Source: UBA10649 sp964597445 (lineage in GTDB: Bacteria > Actinomycetota > Actinomycetes > S36-B12). From it: a stretch of 7,780 bases of DNA. The notes under the pieces are model-generated. The model was not told the DNA's origin and made no database searches. It saw only the letters and a list, made by a program, of their open reading frames with translations. Every line of letters begins with the position of its first letter. Positions within the stretch are counted from its first letter, which is position 1. Both the position numbers and the translations under genes were made by a program. The stretch covers positions 1 to 7,780 of the forward strand of contig CAZQXO010000071.1 in the NCBI GenBank assembly GCA_964597445.1, read 5' to 3'. Shown here piece after piece: positions 1-5,801 of the stretch.

Positions 1-3000
1 AGAAGACCTTGCCGCTGCACATGATGACCTTGCGGATTCCCGGACCCGTGTGCTCCGGGTCGGTGATCAGCGGATGGAAGTGCCCCGACATGAAGTCAGC
101 GGTGTGGGAGACCGCCTTCTTGCTCCGCAGGAGCGACTTCGGCGTGAAGATCACGAGCGGGCGGACGATGGTGGCATTGGCCTGCAGTCGCAGGATGTGG
201 AAGTACGAGGCGGGCGTGCTCGGCATGGTCACGATCATGTTGTCCTGCGCGCACAGCTGGAGGTAGCGCTCGGGTCGAGCAGAGGAGTGGTCCGGTCCCT
301 GCCCCTCGTAGCCGTGCGGCAGCAGCAGCGTGAGCGAGGAGCGCTGTCCCCACTTCTGCTCTCCGCCGGCGATGAACTCGTCGATGATCGTCTGGGCCCC
401 ATCGGCGAAGTCACCGAACTGGGCCTCCCACATGACCAGGGCATCCGGCCGCGCGACGGAGTAGCCGTACTCGAATCCCATCGCTGCGAATTCGCTGAGG
501 AGCGAGTCGTAGACGTAGAGCTTGCCCCCGTTCCGGTAGCACTGCTTGAGGGGCTTGTACTGCCACCCGGTCTCCTTGTCCACGATCACCATGTGGCGGT
601 GGCCGAAGGTTCCCCGGCGGACATCCTGTCCGGCCAGTCGGACCGTGCGCCCCTCCATCAGGAGGCTTCCGACGGCGAGTGCCTCGGCCATGCCCCAGTC
701 GATCGTGTCCTCGGCGACCATCGTCTCGCGACGCTGCAGCTGCGGCGCCAGGCGCGGGTGCACGGTGAAGCCCTCGGGCATGTGCAGTTGCGACGCGATG
801 ACGGTGTCGATCTGCTCGCGCGTGATCGCCGTGTCGATGTCCGCGGCTGGTGGTTGAGGTGCGAGGCGTCGTTCGCCGTCCGTGATCACGTCAGCCTTGC
901 TCGAGCTGAAGCTCTCGGAGTCCTCGCCGCGCGACTCCTGGAAGATGCGCTCCAACTGCTCCTGGAAGTGCCGCAGAGCCGTCTCCGCCTCGTCCAGAGT
1001 GATGTCGCCTCGGCCGATGAGCGACTCCGTGTAGTGCTTGCGCACGGAGCGCTTGCTGTCGATGATCTGGTACATGAGCGGCTGGGTGAGAGAGGGATCA
1101 TCGGCCTCGTTGTGTCCGCGCTTGCGGTAGGTGACCAGATCGATGACGACGTCCTTGTGGAACGTCTGGCGGAAATCGAAGGCGAGTTCGGCCACCCGCA
1201 CGACGGCCTCGGGATCATCGCCGTTCACGTGGAAGATCGGCGCCTGGATCATGCGGGCGACGTCCGTGGGGTAGACGGAGGATCGGCTGTACTGGGGGCT
1301 GGTGGTGAAGCCGACCTGGTTGTTCACGACGACATGCACCGTGCCGCCGGTTCGGTAGCCCTGGATCTGCGACATCTGGAGCGTCTCGGCGACGACGCCC
1401 TGGCCGGCGAAGGCCGCGTCACCGTGGATGAGGACGGGCAGGACGCTGAACTGGTCCCCGCGGGGAAGTCGATCCTGCTTGGCCCGGACGATGCCCTCCA
1501 GCACAGGGTTGACCGCCTCGAGATGGGACGGGTTGGCGGCGAGGTACACGCGGGTCTGGCTTCCGTCGGGTGAGGTGAAGATGCCGCTGGTGCCGAGGTG
1601 GTACTTCACGTCGCCGGAGCCCTGGACGAGATCGTCGCCGAAGTCACCCTCGAATTCGCGGAACACCTGACCGTAGGACTTGCCGGCGATGTTGGTGAGC
1701 ACGTTCAGGCGTCCGCGGTGCGGCATGCCGATGGCGACCTCGACGATGCTGTCCTGCGACGAGCGGATGAGAACGGCGTCCAGGAGGGGGATGAGCGATT
1801 CGCTCCCCTCGAGCGAGAAACGCTTCTGGCCGACGTACTTCGTCTGCAGGAACGACTCGAGGGCCTCGGCCTCGTTGAGCTTGTGCAGGATCCTCAACTG
1901 CTCGTCACGATGAACCTTCTCGTGCGGGATCTCCACCCGCTTCTGGATCCACTCGCGCTGATCGGGATCCTGGATGTGCATGTACTCGATGCCGATGGAC
2001 CGGGTGTAGGAGTCGCGCAGCACCTTGAGGATCTCGCGCAGCTTCATCAGCGGCCGACCGCCGAATCCACCGGTCGCGAACTCCCGATCGAGGTCCCACA
2101 GCGTGAGCCCGTGCTGCAGCACGTCGAGGTCCGGGTGCATGCGCTGCTCGTACTCGAGGGGGTTCGTGTCGGCCATGAGGTGGCCCCGCACGCGGAAGGC
2201 ATGGATGACCTCCTGCACGCGGACCGTCTTGCTGAGGTCGGTCTCGTGATTGGCGGAGATGTCCTCGGCCCAGCGGATGGGCTCGTAGGGGATCCGCAGG
2301 TCGCGGAAGATCCCGCCGTAGAAGTCGTCCTCGCCCAGGAGGAGCTGGTGGATGCGCCGCAGGAACTCCCCGGACTGTGCTCCCTGGATGATCCGGTGGT
2401 CGTAGGTGCTCGTGAGGGTGAGGATCTTGGAGACCGCGTTCCGGACCCGCGACTCCTCCGACGCGCCCTGCCACTCCGCCGGGTAGTCCATGGCGCCCAC
2501 CCCGACGATGCAGCCCTGCCCCTCCATCAGTCGCGCGACGGACAGTTGCGTGCCGATGGTGCCGGGATTGGTCAGGGAGAGGGTCGTTCCCTGGAAGTCG
2601 GTCACCTGGAGCTTGCCCTGTCGGGCCTTGCGCACGAGGTCCTCGTACGTCGCCCAGAACGTGGCGAAGTCCATGTCCTGGGCGCCCTTGATACTGGGCA
2701 CGAGCAACTGTCGCGAGCCGTCCGCCTTGGCCTGGTCGATGGCGATCCCGAGGTTCACGGCCTCGTTGATGACCAGGGCGGGCTTGCCGTCGACCGTCGT
2801 GAAGGCGTTGTTCATGGCGGGGACGTCGCGGAGAGCCCGCACGACCGCGAAGCCGATCAGGTGGGTGAAGGAGACCTTGCCACCACGGCCGCGAGCCAGA
2901 TGGTTGTTGATGACCGTGCGATTGTCGATCAGGAGCTTCGCGGGAACGGAGCGCACGCTCGTGGCGGTGGGCACCGTCAGGCTCGACTCCATGTTCTCCA

Positions 3001-3337
3001 CGACCCGGGCGGACTGGCCCTTGAGGATCGTCGTGTCAGTCGGCTGATCGCTCCCCACCGGTGGACGGGGTGCAGGGGTGGGCTCAGGAGTGGGCTCAGG
3101 AGGGGCCGCCGGAACGGGTGCCGGGGTCGGCGTGGCGGGCGACGCTGCGGCATCGAACGGCGCACTGGTGAGTCGCGAGGTGCTCGAGAAGTCGGGAGGC
3201 GTGTAGCCCTCGAAGAACTCCCACCAGGCGGGATCCACGGACGAGCGATCGGCGAGGAACTGCTCGTAGATCTCGTCGACGAGCCATTCGTTGGGACCGA
3301 AGCCCGCGATGGGGCTCTCGGGTGACTCCGTGGCCAC
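1..3337 (-). CDS. kgd: Multifunctional 2-oxoglutarate decarboxylase/dehydrogenase, E2-like plus E1 fusion (partial, 3' end outside window)
   Basis: Thiamine-diphosphate enzyme acting on 2-oxoglutarate at the TCA-cycle branch point; it serves as the E1 (and E2-like) part of the 2-oxoglutarate dehydrogenase complex in the cytoplasm. The frame is open for 1112 codons from GTG 3337 to the left edge. Domains: N-terminal helix motif FGPNEWLVDEIY (13-24); Pro/Thr/Ala-rich linker (about 66-93); acyltransferase domain (about 110-345) with VPTATSVR and the catalytic DHRIIQG motif (His314); E1 domain from about 350 with GMPHRGRLN (His540), GDAAFAGQG (from 640), NGDDPEA (705-711) for Mg-ThDP, GHNEADDP (His742) and GFEYGY (Glu956, likely cofactor-activating). 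No lipoyl domain is present, as in mycobacterial KGD and corynebacterial OdhA, which borrow a lipoyl E2 from another complex. Mycobacterial KGD is about 1230 residues, so roughly 110-120 are missing at the C-terminus. The start is supported by GAGAGGA at 3343-3349, 6 nt before GTG. In relatives an FHA protein (GarA/OdhI) inhibits the enzyme; none is visible here. Confidence 0.97.
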   Translation of the reverse strand, partial: MATESPESPIAGFGPNEWLVDEIYEQFLADRSSVDPAWWEFFEGYTPPDFSSTSRLTSAPFDAAASPATPTPAPVPAAPPEPTPEPTPAPRPPVGSDQPTDTTILKGQSARVVENMESSLTVPTATSVRSVPAKLLIDNRTVINNHLARGRGGKVSFTHLIGFAVVRALRDVPAMNNAFTTVDGKPALVINEAVNLGIAIDQAKADGSRQLLVPSIKGAQDMDFATFWATYEDLVRKARQGKLQVTDFQGTTLSLTNPGTIGTQLSVARLMEGQGCIVGVGAMDYPAEWQGASEESRVRNAVSKILTLTSTYDHRIIQGAQSGEFLRRIHQLLLGEDDFYGGIFRDLRIPYEPIRWAEDISANHETDLSKTVRVQEVIHAFRVRGHLMADTNPLEYEQRMHPDLDVLQHGLTLWDLDREFATGGFGGRPLMKLREILKVLRDSYTRSIGIEYMHIQDPDQREWIQKRVEIPHEKVHRDEQLRILHKLNEAEALESFLQTKYVGQKRFSLEGSESLIPLLDAVLIRSSQDSIVEVAIGMPHRGRLNVLTNIAGKSYGQVFREFEGDFGDDLVQGSGDVKYHLGTSGIFTSPDGSQTRVYLAANPSHLEAVNPVLEGIVRAKQDRLPRGDQFSVLPVLIHGDAAFAGQGVVAETLQMSQIQGYRTGGTVHVVVNNQVGFTTSPQYSRSSVYPTDVARMIQAPIFHVNGDDPEAVVRVAELAFDFRQTFHKDVVIDLVTYRKRGHNEADDPSLTQPLMYQIIDSKRSVRKHYTESLIGRGDITLDEAETALRHFQEQLERIFQESRGEDSESFSSSKADVITDGERRLAPQPPAADIDTAITREQIDTVIASQLHMPEGFTVHPRLAPQLQRRETMVAEDTIDWGMAEALAVGSLLMEGRTVRLAGQDVRRGTFGHRHMVIVDKETGWQYKPLKQCYRNGGKLYVYDSLLSEFAAMGFEYGYSVARPDALVMWEAQFGDFADGAQTIIDEFIAGGEQKWGQRSSLTLLLPHGYEGQGPDHSSARPERYLQLCAQDNMIVTMPSTPASYFHILRLQANATIVRPLVIFTPKSLLRSKKAVSHTADFMSGHFHPLITDPEHTGPGIRKVIMCSGKVF

Positions 3338-3364
3338 GGGATTCCTCTCGGCTGCCTTGCGTGC

Positions 3365-3384
3365 GGCACCGTCAGCGTGGTGCC
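3365..3384 (-). repeat. Inverted repeat in the kgd leader
   Basis: GGCACC (3365-3370) and GGTGCC (3379-3384) form a perfect 6-bp inverted repeat around an 8-nt centre. If the -10 at 3397-3402 is used, the repeat falls inside the untranslated leader of kgd, 27 nt before its start codon. It could be an RNA hairpin or a protein-binding site. In GC-rich DNA a 6-bp repeat can also arise by chance. Confidence 0.3.
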
Positions 3385-3396
3385 CTCGGTGTCGCC

Positions 3397-3402
3397 AGCG
3401 TA
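3397..3402 (-). promoter_or_regulatory. Candidate -10 element for kgd
   Basis: On the minus strand this reads TACGCT, matching the actinobacterial TAnnnT -10 pattern. It lies 59 nt upstream of the kgd GTG and would give a leader of roughly 50 nt. Upstream only a weak -35 is visible (TTCCGC at 3419-3424, spacing 16), so this is a candidate rather than a firm call. Confidence 0.35.
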
Positions 3403-3467
3403 GCCGGACGGGAGGAGGGCGGAACGGACGAGGTGCGGGGAGCGTGCGCTGGCCCCATGCTTGCGGC

Positions 3468-4223
3468 GTGATCCCTGTGCCTCCGGGCGACAAGCCGTCG
3501 AGCCGAATCTCGCTGATCACCGGTGGCTCCCGGGGGATCGGCCTGGCGGCGGCCCGTGGGCTGGGCCGGTTCGGCGACACGGTCGTCCTCGTGGGTCAGG
3601 ATCCCGAGCGTGTGCAGTCCGCTGCATCCCTGCTCCGGTCGGAGGGCATCGCTGCTCACGGTTTCGCGTGCGACGTCGCGGACGCCACGGCCATGGCGGA
3701 GTTGCCCGAGCGACTGGGGCCGCTCGCCGCCGTCGACGTCCTCGTGCTGTCCGCGGGCGTGATGAGCTCGCGAAGCTCCAAGACGCTGCGGACGGAGGCG
3801 GAGGAGTGGCATCGCGTCATCGCCACGAATCTCGATGGTGCCTTCCATGCCATCTCGGCTTTCGTCCCCGGCATGGTCGAGCGCCGCCAGGGTCGCGTCA
3901 TCGCCGTGTCCGCCTGTCTGGGGCGATTCTCCGGGCCCGGAACGGCGGGGGGCCTGGCTCCGTATCGCGTCAGCAAGGCGGCGCTCAACGCCCTGGTCAA
4001 GAACCTCGCCGCGGAGACGATGCAGGGCAAGCGCGGCGTGCTGGTCGATGCCATGTGCCCGGCGCACTGCCGCACGGACATGGGTGGCCCGGAGGCACCC
4101 CGCTCGGCCGAGGAGGGCGCCGACACGATCGTGTGGCTGGCGACGCGGGAGCTCCCGTCGGGGTCATCAGGCGCGATCGTCACGGGGGCCCTGTGGGAGG
4201 ACCGCGCGGTCATTCCGTGGTGA
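3468..4223 (+). CDS. Short-chain dehydrogenase/reductase (SDR), NAD(P)-dependent, carbonyl-reductase-like
   Basis: Predicted cytoplasmic oxidoreductase of 251 residues, the usual size for classical SDRs. It shows the Rossmann cofactor motif TGGSRGIG (18-25), a VLSAG motif in the place of NNAG, NLDGAF with the structural/catalytic Asn121, and YRVSK with Tyr166 and Lys170. The tail RTDMGGPEAPRSAEEGAD then TIVWLAT closely resembles a subgroup annotated as carbonyl reductase-like SDRs. The segment VSACLG (147-152) aligns with VSSGLG of that subgroup, placing Ala149 where the catalytic Ser normally sits; Ser148 is one position early. The reading frame extends upstream to 3291, but that would overlap kgd, so GTG 3468 was chosen; GTG 3477 is possible. 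No good Shine-Dalgarno precedes either. CATGCT at 3456-3461 is spaced like the -10 of a leaderless gene but misses the first T. Substrate unknown; it is transcribed away from kgd with no pathway partner. Confidence 0.9.
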   Translation: MIPVPPGDKPSSRISLITGGSRGIGLAAARGLGRFGDTVVLVGQDPERVQSAASLLRSEGIAAHGFACDVADATAMAELPERLGPLAAVDVLVLSAGVMSSRSSKTLRTEAEEWHRVIATNLDGAFHAISAFVPGMVERRQGRVIAVSACLGRFSGPGTAGGLAPYRVSKAALNALVKNLAAETMQGKRGVLVDAMCPAHCRTDMGGPEAPRSAEEGADTIVWLATRELPSGSSGAIVTGALWEDRAVIPW

Positions 4224-4231
4224 CGGGAGAG

Positions 4232-4261
4232 CCCCGGGGAAGCCGGCCGGGTCCCGCGGGG
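4232..4261 (+). terminator. Possible terminator hairpin after the SDR gene
   Basis: CCCCGGGGA (4232-4240) can pair with TCCCGCGGGG (4252-4261) with a single bulged base, around an 11-nt GC-rich loop. It starts 9 nt after the SDR stop codon. A short TTTT run occurs only at 4275-4278, so it lacks the immediate U-tract of a classic intrinsic terminator; many GC-rich actinobacterial terminators also lack one. Confidence 0.35.
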
Positions 4262-4276
4262 ACGAGAGCGCCTGTT

Positions 4277-4305
4277 TTGGGCCGGACGGGGGAGCGGCTT
4301 ACCAT
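4277..4305 (+). promoter_or_regulatory. Promoter for the L,D-transpeptidase gene, probably giving a leaderless transcript
   Basis: TTGGGC (4277-4282), a 17-bp spacer and TACCAT (4300-4305) form a housekeeping-type promoter; the -10 fits TAnnnT and the -35 keeps the TTG core. The -10 ends 6 nt before G4312, so transcription starting at the usual distance would begin on or next to the GTG start codon of the downstream gene. This is the arrangement of leaderless mRNAs that are common in actinobacteria. Confidence 0.55.
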
Positions 4306-4339
4306 GCTGATGTGGCACGACTGTCCTTCCCCGGCGTAA
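4304..4339 (+). other. Eleven-codon ORF overlapping the L,D-transpeptidase start, doubtful
   Basis: ATG 4304 (and ATG 4310) opens a frame encoding MLMWHDCPSPA that ends at TAA 4337-4339. It is out of frame with the transpeptidase gene and covers its first nine codons. A purine-rich stretch GGGGGAG (4288-4294) lies upstream, but this region overlaps the promoter spacer and would be transcribed only from a promoter further upstream, such as read-through from the SDR gene. It is most likely incidental. Confidence 0.12.
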
Positions 4340-5775
4340 CAGCACCTCGAGCGGTCTCTGGTCGACGCATGCTCGCGTTTCCGGCTGTCGCGCTGGGGCT
4401 CACGGCCAGCCTGCTCGCGCTGGGCCTGACTCCCGCCGCTGCTGCGGACCCGACCCCGTCCCCCTCGACGTCCGCAGGCACTGCCACCGGCACCTCCGCC
4501 CCGAAGGCCACGCCATCGACGGCCTCCGTCGACCCGGCCACCCCGCCCGCGGCGCCGACCGTCCTGAATGCGCGTGGCGGCCTGGCCAGTGGCCAGCTCT
4601 CCCTCACCTACGCCCCTCCCGCGTCGAACGGGGGCTCGGTCATCACCTCCTATGAGGCGTCGATCGACCAGGGGGGCACCTGGTGGCCCTGCGCAGGCAC
4701 CCAGGGCGAGTGCGTGCTGACCAACCTGCGCAACGGCACGCAGTACCGAGTCGTGATGCGGGCAGTCAACGGTGCAGGCGCCGGACCGGCCAGCGTGCCG
4801 GCGGCGGGTGTGCCGACGGTGCCCGTGGGTGCCGATCCCGACAAGCCGGTCACCCTGCCCAAGCCGCGGGCGTGGGTGGGAGCGACCTTCAACGCCGCGA
4901 GCAACAGCCTGGGGGTCGATGCGACCCAGGTGCGCCTCGGCGTGGGCACCCTCCCGGCGATCACGTTCACGCGGGCCATCCCCGACAAGCGGGTCGCGGA
5001 GACCCACCTGAGCGTCTCGGCCGTGCTGTCCGACGGCAAGGTTCGCAAGGTCAATGGCGCCTGGGGCTGGACGAGCGATCGCACGGCCGTCTTCCGTCCG
5101 ATGGACTACTGGCCCGGTCATGCCACGATCGTGATCACGTCGACCATGGACCGCGCGGTGTTCGGGAAGTCCGGCAGCACCTACCTCGTGGGCAAGCGCG
5201 ACCTCGCCAAGACCTGGACCTTCCGCACGGACCGCAAGCTCATCGCGCGCGTGGACGGGGCGAAGGTGAACATGCGCGTGTTCATCGACGGCCGCAAGGT
5301 CGAGACGTTCCCAGTCTCGCTCGGCAAGTCGGGCTGGGAGACGCGCAACGGGGTCAAGGTGATCAGCACCGACAAGGAGCCGGTCAAGATCTACCGAAGC
5401 GTGTCCCTGGGGCTGGGACCGGAGGAGTTCTACGAGCTCGAGGCTGACTGGAACACCCGGCTGACGCCGACGGGAGAGTTCATCCACACGGCCACATGGG
5501 CGTACGGCCGCATCGGTCGCTACAACGGCTCCCACGGGTGCACGAACATGCGTGCCGAGGATGCCCAGTGGATCTACCAGAAGACGATCCCCGGTGACGT
5601 CATCGAGTACGCCAACACCGGCGGCACGACCGTGCAGGAGTGGAACGGCCCCGGCGGGCTCTGGAACATCCCTTGGAGCCAGTGGCTCAAGAAGTCCGCT
5701 CTGGGGAGTGGTTCCGGCCAGGTCGACACATCGAGCACGGCACCGTCCTCGGTGGTCGAGGACGCCAGCGCCTGA
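4312..5775 (+). CDS. Secreted L,D-transpeptidase (YkuD family) with FN3-like and Ig-like domains
   Basis: Predicted cell-wall enzyme of 487 residues that makes 3-3 peptidoglycan cross-links by attacking the tetrapeptide donor with a cysteine. N-terminal signal sequence: basic n-region ending in Arg18-Arg19, hydrophobic stretch about 20-40, likely cleavage after Ala45 (AAAA-DP). It is followed by a Thr/Ser/Pro/Ala linker (46-80), a fibronectin-III-like domain (about 80-171, with SYEASID and NGTQYRVVMRAVN), an Ig-like domain (about 177-303), the YkuD domain (about 305-435), and a Trp-rich tail (WNGPGGLWNIPWSQW) ending in a Ser/Thr-rich stretch. Catalytic motif: His392, then SHGCTN (407-412) with nucleophile Cys410. 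The spacing fits the family HX14-17[S/T]HGC pattern. GTG 4312 was chosen because it gives the basic n-region and fits the promoter at 4277-4305; ATG 4369 would begin directly in the hydrophobic core. The twin arginine before a mildly hydrophobic core leaves Tat export possible. No lipobox Cys is seen. Confidence 0.93.
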   Translation: MARLSFPGVTAPRAVSGRRMLAFPAVALGLTASLLALGLTPAAAADPTPSPSTSAGTATGTSAPKATPSTASVDPATPPAAPTVLNARGGLASGQLSLTYAPPASNGGSVITSYEASIDQGGTWWPCAGTQGECVLTNLRNGTQYRVVMRAVNGAGAGPASVPAAGVPTVPVGADPDKPVTLPKPRAWVGATFNAASNSLGVDATQVRLGVGTLPAITFTRAIPDKRVAETHLSVSAVLSDGKVRKVNGAWGWTSDRTAVFRPMDYWPGHATIVITSTMDRAVFGKSGSTYLVGKRDLAKTWTFRTDRKLIARVDGAKVNMRVFIDGRKVETFPVSLGKSGWETRNGVKVISTDKEPVKIYRSVSLGLGPEEFYELEADWNTRLTPTGEFIHTATWAYGRIGRYNGSHGCTNMRAEDAQWIYQKTIPGDVIEYANTGGTTVQEWNGPGGLWNIPWSQWLKKSALGSGSGQVDTSSTAPSSVVEDASA

Positions 5776-5801
5776 CCGAACGTGCGTGGCAGGATGCCGG
5801 C

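Noticed and set aside
50..3325. Very long plus-strand open frames opposite kgd (50-1573 and 1598-3325)
   Set aside because: They lie antisense to a gene with unambiguous homology. Their predicted proteins are rich in Val, Arg, Asp, Leu and His with no recognisable domain, which is the usual result of reading a GC-rich gene backwards.
3291..3467. Upstream extension of the SDR frame
   Set aside because: It would overlap the first codons of kgd and both promoters. It adds 59 residues without SDR homology ahead of a cofactor motif that is already at the normal distance from GTG 3468.
3835..4311. Upstream extension of the transpeptidase frame into the SDR gene
   Set aside because: The extra 159 residues are an Arg/Ser-rich shadow of the SDR gene and would bury the signal peptide inside the protein.
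5790..5795. CAGGAT as a -10 for a leaderless hydrolase transcript
   Set aside because: It is placed correctly but lacks the first T and any -35. AGGA within it serves better as the ribosome binding site of ATG 5802.
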